A DNA stretch of 64,000 bases from Alkalibaculum sporogenes (GCF_009362815.1 NZ_WHNX01000003.1:62001-126000); one strand, 5' to 3'. Positions 32,263 to 41,058 are shown, counted from the first letter of the stretch. Numbers and translations are program-made. Notes: generated by a model from the sequence alone, not told the origin.

Positions 32263-32874
32263 ATGAAAAATAAATTTGTATTAATATCAATAACTGTTGC
32301 ATTATGTGCAGTAATTATTACAGGTGCTACATTTGCATACTTGACGGCAACTTCAGATGAAAAAGTAAATACTTTTACTAAAGGCACAAATATTGAAATT
32401 GAATTAAGAGAACCAGCATGGGATGGGCAAGAATTTGGTGAAAGTACTATACCAGAGCAAACATCCACAATGGGTATTACTAAGGCAAACAATATGGTTC
32501 CAGGTAGAGTAATTCCCAAAGATCCTAAAGTAAAGAATACTAGTGTTGAAGAGTCTGTTTGGATAGCTATTAAGTTAGATTATGAAGTAGAAGAGGAATT
32601 ATCTACATATAGTGATATAGATGACTTTGCAACAATTGCATTTAGTACAGATTGGGAAGCAGCGGATCAAACAAATACGGTGTTTTACTATAAAACACAA
32701 GTGGCATCTTCTGTGGAAACAGCTAGCTTATTCGACAATATTACTATTTTAAGTGAAATTGGTATCGATGATTTACATAGTTTTAATATTACAATTCAAG
32801 CCTACGCAGTACAAGCAGAAGGAGTAGACTATAATACAGCAAAAGCTGAGTTAGATACATTAATATTACAATAA
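32263..32874 (+). CDS. TasA/camelysin-like matrix protein 2 (SipW-dependent)
   Basis: A 203-residue paralogue with the signal ITGATFAYLTATSDEKVNTF, matching the SipW-dependent pattern closely. The mature domain starts with IEIELREPAW and contains a VPGRVIPKDPKVKN segment also seen in the next paralogue. The AAGGGGATGG site is spaced correctly for the ATG. It is predicted to be a secreted fibre or matrix subunit; no enzymatic motif is visible. Confidence 0.85.
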   Translation: MKNKFVLISITVALCAVIITGATFAYLTATSDEKVNTFTKGTNIEIELREPAWDGQEFGESTIPEQTSTMGITKANNMVPGRVIPKDPKVKNTSVEESVWIAIKLDYEVEEELSTYSDIDDFATIAFSTDWEAADQTNTVFYYKTQVASSVETASLFDNITILSEIGIDDLHSFNITIQAYAVQAEGVDYNTAKAELDTLILQ

Positions 32875-32900
32875 TATAATAAAAATTTGGAGGTTATAAA

Positions 32901-33461
32901 ATGAAAAAGAATAAATTATTATCGACAATTCTAGTGGTGATACTAGTAAGTGCTTTAACTATTGCAGGTACAATTGCATACTTAACTGACAGAGATGAGG
33001 CTACTAATACTTTTACAGTAGGAAATGTAGCGATAGAATTATCAGAGCCAAATTGGGATATGGATAATTCAAAAATTATTCCAGGTAAAGTAATAGAAAA
33101 AGATCCTGTAGTTACTGTACTAGCTGGGAGTGAATCGGCTTATGTTCGTGTAAAAGTAACTATTCCAGCGAAATTGAAAGCAATAATGGAAGATCTAGAA
33201 CTAAATAATGGTTGGTCTATGGTGACACCTGTTACAGGTGACGACTATTACTTCGAGTATGGAGAAGTGTTATCAAGTGGTACAAATACTGAACTACCAC
33301 CTGTATTTGATGAAATAAAAATAAAAGGGCCAGGCGTAAGTAATGAGACTCTTGCAGCGTTGACAGATAATGATCTTAAGATTACTGTAGTTGCACAGGC
33401 TATACAATCTGCAAACTTTGCTAATCAAGGGGATGCATGGGTTGCATTTGAAGTAGAATAA
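32901..33461 (+). CDS. TasA/camelysin-like matrix protein 3 (SipW-dependent)
   Basis: A 186-residue paralogue. Its signal region IAGTIAYLTDRDEATNTFTV is the clearest match in the cluster to the SipW-processed consensus. VAIELSEPNW and IPGKVIEKDPVV align with protein 2, indicating tandem duplication. The short mature domain is beta-rich. It lies 26 bases after protein 2 with a GGAGG site. Confidence 0.86.
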   Translation: MKKNKLLSTILVVILVSALTIAGTIAYLTDRDEATNTFTVGNVAIELSEPNWDMDNSKIIPGKVIEKDPVVTVLAGSESAYVRVKVTIPAKLKAIMEDLELNNGWSMVTPVTGDDYYFEYGEVLSSGTNTELPPVFDEIKIKGPGVSNETLAALTDNDLKITVVAQAIQSANFANQGDAWVAFEVE

Positions 33462-33530
33462 TTTCAAGTAATACATATTAAAAGTATAATTACTTAATTA
33501 GAACACTTAATAACTACAGTTTAAGGAAAT

Positions 33531-34067
33531 ATGGTGGACTTAATGGTTAGAATTATTAGAGTTATAGGGAATACGATGTTTATCATAACAATGTTGGTTA
33601 TATTAGTTTTATTATTGAATGTTATACAGACTAATAGTAAAGGAGACAATTCATCTATTCTAAATCACAAAATTTATTACGTTGACAGTGGTAGTATGTC
33701 TCCTACTATCCCAACAGGTTCCTTAATTGTAGTTAAGAAAGTTGATCCAACAGATATTCGATTAAACGATGTTATAACGTATGAGGGTATGGGAAGTTAT
33801 GTTGTCACACACAGAGTTATGGAAATAGTAACTCGCGAGGAAAGCTTTATAACTAGAGGTGATGCAAATAATTCAGATGACCCATATGCAGTGGATAGTA
33901 AAAGGATTGTTGGAAAAGTTGTTTTTAATGCTCCATATATTGGATATTTGCTAAAATTCATACAATCTAGAATGGGTTTTCTAGTTATTGCTACTTTAAT
34001 AATATTAACAGTAATATTAACATTTATATCCAATAAAAAAAGAAGAATTACTTCAAAAATGGAATAG
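33531..34067 (+). CDS. SipW-type signal peptidase I, copy 2
   Basis: A second ER-type signal peptidase of 178 residues: membrane helix at about 10-32, catalytic S55 in VDSGSMSPT, H94 in VVTHRV, RGDANNSDDP, then a second helix (about 150-168). Its sequence differs substantially from copy 1 (31729-32217), so the two may serve different substrates. A 69-base gap separates it from protein 3, and it is followed by the fourth TasA-like gene. Confidence 0.9.
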   Translation: MVDLMVRIIRVIGNTMFIITMLVILVLLLNVIQTNSKGDNSSILNHKIYYVDSGSMSPTIPTGSLIVVKKVDPTDIRLNDVITYEGMGSYVVTHRVMEIVTREESFITRGDANNSDDPYAVDSKRIVGKVVFNAPYIGYLLKFIQSRMGFLVIATLIILTVILTFISNKKRRITSKME

Positions 34068-34083
34068 TAGGAGGATAATGATA

Positions 34084-34692
34084 ATGAAAAAAAATATTAC
34101 TATATTAGTTTCTTCAGTTTTAGTTATTGCATTAGTAATCGGTGGTGCTACAATGGCGTGGTTTACTTCTGGTGCTGAGGCAAACAATGTATTTACCACT
34201 GGAAGCGTAGATATTACTTTAAATGATGAATTCCCTTTAGATGGAATTCAGAATGTTAATCCTGGCGATTGGTATCAAAAAGACGTAAGTGTAACTAGTA
34301 ATGGGTCAAAACAAACTTATGTAAGAGTTAGATTTACTCCTGAGTGGACTTCAGCACAGGAGAGGGTATCACTACCTATTAATAATATAGTACCAGATTT
34401 AAACACAGATGATTGGGTTAGAGTAGGAAATTGGTTTTATTATAAAGAGATACTAAATCAAGAAGAAACAACAGAATTGTTGCTAAGTGGAATCACATTT
34501 GATGGAAAGAAAACAGACAATAGATATAAAGGAGCAACTTTCGAAATAGATATTGAAGTACAAGCTGTGCAAGCATCTCACTATGCATTTCAAGATGAAT
34601 GGGGGATTACTGGTGTAATGGGAACTAATGGTTTTATACCTGCTGTAGGAGTAGAAGAATGGACTCCAGAAAACGAGGCTCCAACAAACTAG
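34084..34692 (+). CDS. TasA/camelysin-like matrix protein 4 (SipW-dependent)
   Basis: A 202-residue paralogue with signal IGGATMAWFTSGAEANNVFT; Trp-Phe replaces the usual Tyr-Leu. The mature domain starts VDITLNDEFP and has VNPGDWYQKDV, which matches the xPGxxxxKDxxV theme of proteins 2 and 3. The TAGGAGG site favours the ATG at 34084 over the ATG six bases upstream. It directly follows SipW copy 2, suggesting a dedicated pair. Confidence 0.84.
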   Translation: MKKNITILVSSVLVIALVIGGATMAWFTSGAEANNVFTTGSVDITLNDEFPLDGIQNVNPGDWYQKDVSVTSNGSKQTYVRVRFTPEWTSAQERVSLPINNIVPDLNTDDWVRVGNWFYYKEILNQEETTELLLSGITFDGKKTDNRYKGATFEIDIEVQAVQASHYAFQDEWGITGVMGTNGFIPAVGVEEWTPENEAPTN

Positions 34693-34822
34693 GTACATGA
34701 TAGTAGATGTGTAGAGTCTTACCTTTTAGGCTAAATAAATTGGGTATTGCTCCTACTTGAAGATTTTAAGATGAAAAAAGAGTTTTACTATATTTGTATC
34801 ACTTGGTTAAAGGATGGTTAAA

Positions 34823-35566
34823 ATGAAAAATATGAATATAAAAGCTCCAATATTCTTTAGTATTCTATTTCTAATGATGTTAATATCATTAGTGTTTACT
34901 AATGGATCCGTATATGCAAGTAGTTTGCAGGTGGTTGGTAGTGATAATGGTTTAGAAATAATTCCACATGATAGCAACTTGTACAGTGAGTTGAATTTGG
35001 GCCCTGGAGATTATAAAGAAGCTAATCTTACAGTTAGTAATACATATAATACTTCATTTGAATTGATGTTACAAGTAAGCAGATTAGATGAAGAACCTCC
35101 TGTGGGAAGCCCTGATTTGTTTAAACAATTAATGTTGAGCGTCACATTTAAAGGGGAAGAGATATACAATGGTTCTATGATAGATTTCGCGACTGATCCT
35201 AATGGGATTCAATTTGGAACTTTTGAACCAGATCAATCAGAGGATATACAGATTTTAGTTCATCTTCCTGGAAAAGATACAGGTAATGAATTTATGGGTA
35301 TCTCCCATAACAATCAATGGAAGTTCACTGCAATAAGTGACGAAGAACTAGTTGAGATACCAGATGAAGAGGTGCCAATAGGCGGTGCAATAATACCTGA
35401 CATAAATAAACCAGATAAAGAAATTTTAGATGAAGAAGTTCCTCTAGGAGGAGCAAAACTACCTAAAACAGGTTCTATGGCTTTAACATCTTTATTTTCT
35501 ATTATAGGAATTGCATTGGTTGGTACTGGAGCTGTTGGTGCATATAAATCTAGAAATAAAAAGTAA
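34823..35566 (+). CDS. LPKTG cell-wall-anchored protein (possible fibre anchor)
   Basis: A 247-residue protein: signal peptide with a cleavage region near VYASS, a beta-sandwich-like domain (about 30-170), an acidic linker with two copies of a D/E-EEVP-I/L-GGA motif, then the sorting signal LPKTG (213-217), a hydrophobic helix and SRNKK. A sortase should link it to peptidoglycan or a pilus. The domain has no recognised name, but its place beside TasA-like genes recalls TapA, the TasA anchor in Bacillus; that is an analogy from position only. AAAGGATGG favours the ATG at 34823. Confidence 0.87.
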   Translation: MKNMNIKAPIFFSILFLMMLISLVFTNGSVYASSLQVVGSDNGLEIIPHDSNLYSELNLGPGDYKEANLTVSNTYNTSFELMLQVSRLDEEPPVGSPDLFKQLMLSVTFKGEEIYNGSMIDFATDPNGIQFGTFEPDQSEDIQILVHLPGKDTGNEFMGISHNNQWKFTAISDEELVEIPDEEVPIGGAIIPDINKPDKEILDEEVPLGGAKLPKTGSMALTSLFSIIGIALVGTGAVGAYKSRNKK

Positions 35567-35660
35567 CCGACCATAAAAACATGTTTTGTCTGTTTTACTG
35601 GCTTTGTTTGGTAGTACATGGTCTATAAACATACGCTTGGATTCTTGTCTAAGCGATAAT

Positions 35661-35703
35661 AATATGTGATATCCCCCATCTTTGATGGGGATTATTACAT
35701 ATT
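35661..35703 (+). other. long hairpin upstream of the sortase gene
   Basis: AATATGTGATATCCCCCATC folds with GATGGGGATTATTACATATT. A smaller CGCTT/AAGCG hairpin lies at 35634-35655. With no T run, it is more likely an mRNA processing or stability element than a terminator. Confidence 0.5.
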
Positions 35704-35730
35704 AGGAACTAATTTGAGTGAGGTGATATT

Positions 35731-36444
35731 ATGAAAAGAAAAGTCTCTATACTATTAATTGTAATAGGTTTATTTTTAATATTACTACCTACTGTAGCAG
35801 ATATGATATTAAAAATCATTAGCGATAACAATGCTGACAATTTAGATCAATTGACAGCTGAAGATTTACAAAGAAATATGTTGAGAGATGCAGATTTTGA
35901 TTTTAATGGTGTTAGAGACGTTGATCTTACTAGAACTTTAATAGGTTCGAGAAATTTTGATCCCAATCTTATTATAGGGCAAATAATAATAGAAGATATT
36001 AATCTAAATCTACCTATTGTTAAAGGTGTCTCAGAAAGTAACTTGCTTGCAGGTGCTGCTACCATGAAAAAAGATCAAATAATGGGCAAAAATAATTATA
36101 CTTTAGCAGGACATTATATAAAAAGAAAAGATACGCTTTTCGGTGGATTAATGGACATAAAAAAAGGAAGTATAATAAAAATAACGGATAAAAAAATTGT
36201 GTATGAATATAGTGTTTATAATACAGCGGTAGTTTCAGATACTAATCTTGCTATGATATCTGATAACAAATCAAATCAACGGGGAACGCCAATCATTTCA
36301 CTTATGACATGTTATTATTCATCTAAGACAGGTAAGAGATTTTTTGCGTTAGGAGAGCTTGTCAAAGAGTATCCTTACGATGATACTTTTAATAAAGTGA
36401 AACTTTATTCAGTAGGGGTTTCTTCATCCCCTACTGAATATTAG
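35731..36444 (+). CDS. sortase
   Basis: Transpeptidase that cleaves LPXTG-type signals. It has 237 residues with an N-terminal membrane anchor (about 5-24), H128 (LAGHYI), C194 (SLMTCYY) and R203 (GKRFFALG), the full catalytic triad. It is not the housekeeping arrangement: it directly follows the LPKTG gene, its probable substrate. The last 14 or so codons lie inside repeat C, so the C-terminal tail VKLYSVGVSSSPTEY may come from the repeat. Subclass was not assigned. Confidence 0.93.
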   Translation: MKRKVSILLIVIGLFLILLPTVADMILKIISDNNADNLDQLTAEDLQRNMLRDADFDFNGVRDVDLTRTLIGSRNFDPNLIIGQIIIEDINLNLPIVKGVSESNLLAGAATMKKDQIMGKNNYTLAGHYIKRKDTLFGGLMDIKKGSIIKITDKKIVYEYSVYNTAVVSDTNLAMISDNKSNQRGTPIISLMTCYYSSKTGKRFFALGELVKEYPYDDTFNKVKLYSVGVSSSPTEY

Positions 36445-36670
36445 TTCTCGCGAAACAATAAGCCAAGCGAAAACATGTTTTCGCTAGTACCTCTTAATGA
36501 CTCCACAGTTAAATAGCTCGCTAATTTAACTGTGGAGTTATTAAAGTACGTAAATGAAAGCTTGCTTTCATTTGGCGAATGTCGCGGCTTTTACAGGCAC
36601 TTAACCTCCACTTATCTTTTTTCATCTTGAAATCTTGAAGTGGGAGTCTTAGTGCCTGTTAATGCGGGAT
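36400..36670 (+). repeat. structured intergenic repeat, copy C (inverted partner at 43972-44248)
   Basis: The repeat starts within the 3' end of the sortase gene. Core: CGCGAA (36449), GCCAA (36462-36466), the 18-base palindrome GCGAAAACATGTTTTCGC (36467-36484), a long hairpin 36494-36544, AAATGAAAG-CTTG-CTTTCATTT (36552-36573), TTGGC (36572-36576) and GTCGCG. A further hairpin (ACAGGCACT with AGTGCCTGT) covers 36593-36659. Nearly identical to the reverse complement of 43972-44248. Confidence 0.9.
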
Positions 36671-36676
36671 AAATAT

Positions 36677-36727
36677 AATAAGGAAAACTAGAAAAATCTT
36701 AATCATAATTTTTTAGTTTTCCTTATT
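36677..36727. terminator. hairpin between repeat C and the second chemoreceptor gene
   Basis: AATAAGGAAAACTA pairs with TAGTTTTCCTTATT. It lies just after the minus-strand receptor gene stop; the T run is weak. Confidence 0.6.
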
Positions 36728-36732
36728 ATTGC

Positions 36733-38445
36733 CTAAAGTTTAAATTTTGAAATTGCTATTTTCATATCTTGAGCTAATTTTGTCAAGTCTTCAGTTTTAT
36801 CAGCAATTTGACTAATGTTTGTAGTTTGTTCTTGAACTGATGCAGAAGCTTGCTCTGTTCCAGCTGCATTTTCTTCAGATATGGCAGATAAGTTTTCAAT
36901 GACTGATATTATCTCGTCTTTTTTTATTGCCATTTTATTACCTGATTCATTAAAGATTTCAATGATAGATTTCATTTTCTCTATAGATTCAGATATACCT
37001 GTAAACTTTGAGTTAGTCATATTTACACTGTCAGTTTGAGCAGCTACTATTTCACCAACTTGATTCATTGTTGATACAGCATTACTTGATTTAGTAGAAA
37101 GGTCTTTTATAACCATGGCAATCTCCTGAGTAAATGTGTTAGACTGTTCAGCTAGTTGTCTAATTTCTTCTGCCACCACTGCAAATCCTTTGCCAGACTC
37201 ACCTGCTCTTGCTGCTTCAATAGCAGCATTAAGCGCAAGAAGATTTGTTTGGTCAGATATATCCTTGATCATTTGACTTGCTACTTCAATTTTTTGTGCG
37301 CTTTCTTGTGTTTTTAATACAATATTATATACTTCTTCTGTCCCTTTTTCGCTTAATTGTGTTTTTTGAACTAGTTCTTTAACTATTTCTAGACCTTGGT
37401 TTTTAAGATTGTCAACATCTTGAGTTACACTATTTAGTTTATGTATATAGTCTTGGTTTTCACTTACTAGATCACCTAAATTATGAATACTATTTGCTCC
37501 CAATTCAGTTTCTATTGCTTGAGCTGAAGCACCTTTTGCGATTTCATCTATGGCTTGAGATACTTCATTAGCTGCAATAGCAGATTGTTCACTAGTCAAT
37601 GTCAATTCTTCAGATGCATATGCAAGATTTGTAGATGAAGATATAATTGTTAATATAAAATCTCGAATCTGAGAGGTCATAATATTTAATGATCTTGCTA
37701 ATTCACCTAATTCATCTTGTGTTTTAATATCTATCTCCTTAATAGTTATGTTTCCGTCTTCATCTTTTTTTATCCCTGCCATCATAATCGCAATTTGATT
37801 AGTAATTGATTTAACCACCAAAGCAGAGAGAACAACTGCAACTCCTAAACTTATGATTATAATTCCTAATAAAAGTGTACGAGATTTATTATATTGTTTT
37901 TCAGCTTCTCTATATTCTTGTTCGGCATTTGTTAATTGAAGATTGACTAATTCCCCTATTTTCTCTGTAATGGGATCAATTTTAAAGTATAATTCATTTG
38001 TGGTATATTCAACTAAGGCCTCTTCATCTTGATGTACTATAATTTCTCTCAATTTTTCTACCGAAAGATCAGCTTCTTTAAAAAGAACTTCAGCCTCTGC
38101 TACAAGCTTTTCTTCCTCAGTAGTTAAAGGACTTTTTTTATATCTATCCCATAAGGCTAAAATACCGTTATTTGCATTATCGATATTTATTAAACCTTGT
38201 GACCATGAAATATTTTCATTTCTAACCTTATGTGATATATCAACAATACTCACTGCATATAAATCTGAAACTTTTTTTAGATTTTCAAGTGGAACTACGT
38301 TTGTGTTATACACCGTTTCTAGGCCTTGATTTGTAGTTTTAATCCCATTCAATCCATATATACCGACAAATATGGTAACGATGGAAAGTAGTATTACCAA
38401 AAAGTATAATTTCTTTTTAATAGTAATTTTTTTCAAAAATCCCAT
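36733..38445 (-). CDS. methyl-accepting chemotaxis protein (4-helix-bundle sensor)
   Basis: A 570-residue chemoreceptor. It has TM1 at about residues 12-30, an extracellular helical bundle (about 31-190) of the 4HB type, TM2 at about 191-212, a HAMP region, and the signalling domain with [19 protein letters not shown] and [13 protein letters not shown]. The ligand is unknown. A GGAGGTTTATTTCGC leader precedes the ATG. It is monocistronic, between two repeat elements, downstream of and convergent with the matrix operon. Confidence 0.94.
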   Translation of the reverse strand: MGFLKKITIKKKLYFLVILLSIVTIFVGIYGLNGIKTTNQGLETVYNTNVVPLENLKKVSDLYAVSIVDISHKVRNENISWSQGLINIDNANNGILALWDRYKKSPLTTEEEKLVAEAEVLFKEADLSVEKLREIIVHQDEEALVEYTTNELYFKIDPITEKIGELVNLQLTNAEQEYREAEKQYNKSRTLLLGIIIISLGVAVVLSALVVKSITNQIAIMMAGIKKDEDGNITIKEIDIKTQDELGELARSLNIMTSQIRDFILTIISSSTNLAYASEELTLTSEQSAIAANEVSQAIDEIAKGASAQAIETELGANSIHNLGDLVSENQDYIHKLNSVTQDVDNLKNQGLEIVKELVQKTQLSEKGTEEVYNIVLKTQESAQKIEVASQMIKDISDQTNLLALNAAIEAARAGESGKGFAVVAEEIRQLAEQSNTFTQEIAMVIKDLSTKSSNAVSTMNQVGEIVAAQTDSVNMTNSKFTGISESIEKMKSIIEIFNESGNKMAIKKDEIISVIENLSAISEENAAGTEQASASVQEQTTNISQIADKTEDLTKLAQDMKIAISKFKL

Positions 38446-38633
38446 GCGAAATAAACCTCCATTTTCTTATGTTAATTACAGAAGTAATTATATCGGTATA
38501 CTCTTTGATTAATTAATAGTTTTGTTAATAATTAAATAGATTTAACAAGTTCAAGTATGATAGAAAAGAATGCAACTCAATAAGCTAGTCAGATAAGTTT
38601 AGCCACAAGAAAACGCTTGGATCAAGGTCTTTG

Positions 38634-38727
38634 CAAACCACAAGAAACACGATTTACGAGTTTATCGGGTTACGCGGTAGTCGCCAAGTGGCTGCTTGCA
38701 GACATTTGGCTCATTACTTCGTGATAA
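38634..38727 (-). repeat. structured intergenic repeat, copy B (inverted homologue of copy A)
   Basis: Read on the minus strand: CACGAAGTAATGAGCCAA, a TCTG/CAGC hairpin, TTGGCGACTACCGCGTAACC, then GTGTTTCTTGTGGTTTG, aligning with 27657-27750. The GCCAA/TTGGC arms are at 38706-38710 and 38683-38687 on the forward strand. Confidence 0.75.
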
Positions 38728-38732
38728 TAAAT

Positions 38733-38755
38733 AAACGAGGGAAATTCCCTCGTTT
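38733..38755 (-). terminator. terminator of cooS
   Basis: AAACGAGGG pairs with CCCTCGTTT around a 5-base loop; the arm nearest the gene overlaps the cooS stop codon. Between 38446 and 38754 there is otherwise only repeat B and flanking A+T-rich sequence. Confidence 0.8.
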
Positions 38756-40665
38756 TACATACCCAATTTTTTTCTCTTATTATTGATATGTGTTTCTATA
38801 TCTATTGCTACTTGAACAGGGTCATCACCTAGAGCTACTTTTCCACCAGTTAATCCTTCAACATCCTCTGTAAGAAGTTTTACAAGTTTTGGAGCTCCAG
38901 TGATAAAGGGAGTAGGTGAAAGATGGGTATAGGCACCATATGCAACTGCAAATAAACCATCAATAGTGGCCTTTTGTTCCATCCATTCAGGAGCAGTAAC
39001 TGCAATTGGAAGATCTGATATATCCAGATCTAAGTGATCTGCTAAAGCGGTAACTAACATAGAAATACGACCTGTATCAGTGCAAGTTCCAAAGCTTAGT
39101 ACAGGAGGAATTTGCAAGGCTTTACAAACGCTTTTTAGACCTTCTCCAGCTAATTCAATTGCATCTAAATTACACATACCTGCTACTTCTAAACCGTGGT
39201 TACCACATCCAGCAGAAACTACTAAGATATCTCTTTTAATCAACTCGTTAGTAAGGTTTACAGTATTCCAATCCTGAGGACCATTTCGTAAAGTTGAACA
39301 GTTTGCTAAGGCAACAATCCCTTTAATTTGCCCCTTTGTTATAACATCTACTAATACATTTAAGTCATTTCCAATTGCTTTGAGCACAGCCTCTGTTGAG
39401 AAACCTGCAATAGCTTTTTGTTTTTGTTTGGGAACCATAGGTAATATTTTATTATGTCTCTTTTTAAAATTATCAATAGCAATATTAATACAATTTTCTG
39501 CCATTTCATCAGCTTTAGCAGGGTAGTAAGGCATTTCGTGTTGAGTTCCTGGAACTCCTATAATAGTGCTTACACTGACTAGAGCTACTTGATACTTCTC
39601 AGCATACTGATCGATGGCAGGAGGAGAGCAGTTTTCTTCCATAACTAGAGCATCTACAGTTCCAGTTGCAAGGAATGGTTCAATAGACAACCAATTTCCC
39701 ATTAAGCCTACAAAGACATCATCAACTTCAAACCTTTGTAGTAATTCTTGTCCTGTTTCAATAGAACCAACAATTCTAAGTCCTTTTGCACCAGCTTTTT
39801 TTGCCATTTCTTGATAGTGAGATTCTTTAGCCTTTTGTAGAGTAGCAACAGCAATCCATGGCTGATGTCCATTAAAAGCAATATTAATATAATCTGGATC
39901 CATAATACCCATATCAACATTTACTTCGTGGGGCATAGGAGTTCCAAATAAAATATCTTGTGTCATTTCTAGTCCGATTTGTGCTGTATATATTGTAGAT
40001 AATCCTAATCGAAGAGCTTTTTTTGCCAGGGATACATAATCACCATCAACATTTGTCAAACAACTTGCAATTGAGTTTTCTACTTCATGTTGGACTCCAC
40101 AAGGATAAATATTTAATTCTTTCCATAATGGCTTTCTCTTTTTTGGTGCAAAGACCTCAACCATCATACTTTCCTGATCCGGATTCACTTTCATTTCTTT
40201 ATCTAGAAGATCAGCCAATTGAATTGCCAACTGATTAGTGTCTTGGTCTGTTTTAATTCCAAGCTTTTCACACATGGATTTAAGCTTATCTACATCAGTT
40301 ATTTTAAAAGATGTTTTTCCTTCGCCTGTAGCTTTAAGTGTTCTAAAAGCTTCATATGCATGATGGCCATAGGTGGCTGCACCCATAATATTACGCATAA
40401 GCAAATTTCTCATAGCCATTGCATCTGGACCAATTCCGCAAACACCTTTTTCTGCACCTGCTTTTTCACTAATTCTACAAGGACCTTGTGTACAAAGTTG
40501 ACAGCTTAAGCCTTCAAGACAGTATTTACAGCGAATTTTTTCTTGCTCACCCCATCTTGAAAATACACTTGAAAGACCATCTTCTTTAATCCTTTTAAGC
40601 ATCTCTTCAACAGAGTCATGATAGCTTACACGACCTTCTTTTTTTTCTAAAATAGTAGTAGACAT
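38755..40665 (-). CDS. cooS: anaerobic carbon monoxide dehydrogenase catalytic subunit
   Basis: Ni-Fe CO dehydrogenase of 636 residues that interconverts CO and CO2. The N-terminal cysteines C46, C49, C55, C58 and C63 should hold the B and D clusters. Downstream segments NGHQPW, EENCSPP, LANCSTLRNG, SAGCGNHG and FGTCTDTGR supply the His and Cys ligands expected for the Ni-Fe-S C cluster, and EQKA the conserved Lys. No cooC, cooF or acetyl-CoA synthase gene is adjacent, so it is an orphan. Its motifs differ somewhat from the well-studied Carboxydothermus enzyme; it may belong to a less-studied clade. Confidence 0.93.
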   Translation of the reverse strand: MSTTILEKKEGRVSYHDSVEEMLKRIKEDGLSSVFSRWGEQEKIRCKYCLEGLSCQLCTQGPCRISEKAGAEKGVCGIGPDAMAMRNLLMRNIMGAATYGHHAYEAFRTLKATGEGKTSFKITDVDKLKSMCEKLGIKTDQDTNQLAIQLADLLDKEMKVNPDQESMMVEVFAPKKRKPLWKELNIYPCGVQHEVENSIASCLTNVDGDYVSLAKKALRLGLSTIYTAQIGLEMTQDILFGTPMPHEVNVDMGIMDPDYINIAFNGHQPWIAVATLQKAKESHYQEMAKKAGAKGLRIVGSIETGQELLQRFEVDDVFVGLMGNWLSIEPFLATGTVDALVMEENCSPPAIDQYAEKYQVALVSVSTIIGVPGTQHEMPYYPAKADEMAENCINIAIDNFKKRHNKILPMVPKQKQKAIAGFSTEAVLKAIGNDLNVLVDVITKGQIKGIVALANCSTLRNGPQDWNTVNLTNELIKRDILVVSAGCGNHGLEVAGMCNLDAIELAGEGLKSVCKALQIPPVLSFGTCTDTGRISMLVTALADHLDLDISDLPIAVTAPEWMEQKATIDGLFAVAYGAYTHLSPTPFITGAPKLVKLLTEDVEGLTGGKVALGDDPVQVAIDIETHINNKRKKLGM

Positions 40666-40750
40666 AGTAACCTCCTCAGGTAAAATCTATAATTGTTAAT
40701 GTAAATAGTATGTGCAATTTTTATAAAATAATGTTGTTTGTGAGAATATA

Positions 40751-40784
40751 TAGTCAATCCGATATATATATATCGGATTGACTA
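40751..40784. other. 34-base perfect palindrome between cooS and a small gene
   Basis: TAGTCAATCCGATATAT followed by its exact complement. It lies 86 bases upstream of the cooS start and about 100 bases before the next plus-strand gene. It has no T run, so it could be an operator for either gene or an RNA hairpin. The remainder of 40666-40884 is A+T-rich with nothing else recognised. Confidence 0.6.
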
Positions 40785-40884
40785 AAGACCTAATGATGTT
40801 TATTATATTCTTATATGCTAGAATAAATTTAACTAACATTCTTCAATTTTACATTACATTCAAGAATTATTTTATAAACAAGGA

Positions 40885-41058
40885 GTGATAATCATCGGAA
40901 ATGGCAAGGATTTTAGAGTAGAATTTGATTATGAAGAAGACACTTACGATCGCTTAAAAAATAGCGATATAAATAATAGTAAAGATAAATGCTTTACAAA
41001 TAGATCAACTATGAAAAAGATAGAGTTTGATTACGAAGAAGATCATTATGAGCCGTAA
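40885..41058 (+). CDS. small acidic protein with a duplicated EFDYEED motif
   Basis: A 57-codon frame not matching any family I know. It contains VEFDYEEDTYDRL near the start and IEFDYEEDHYEP at the very end, an internal duplication separated by a polar linker with one Cys. AAGGAG overlaps the GTG at 40885; a rare ATC start a few codons later would have better spacing, so the start is uncertain. It ends 61 bases before hisC on the same strand. The preserved repeat in frame, with different third bases, argues that it is translated. Confidence 0.6.
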   Translation: MIIIGNGKDFRVEFDYEEDTYDRLKNSDINNSKDKCFTNRSTMKKIEFDYEEDHYEP

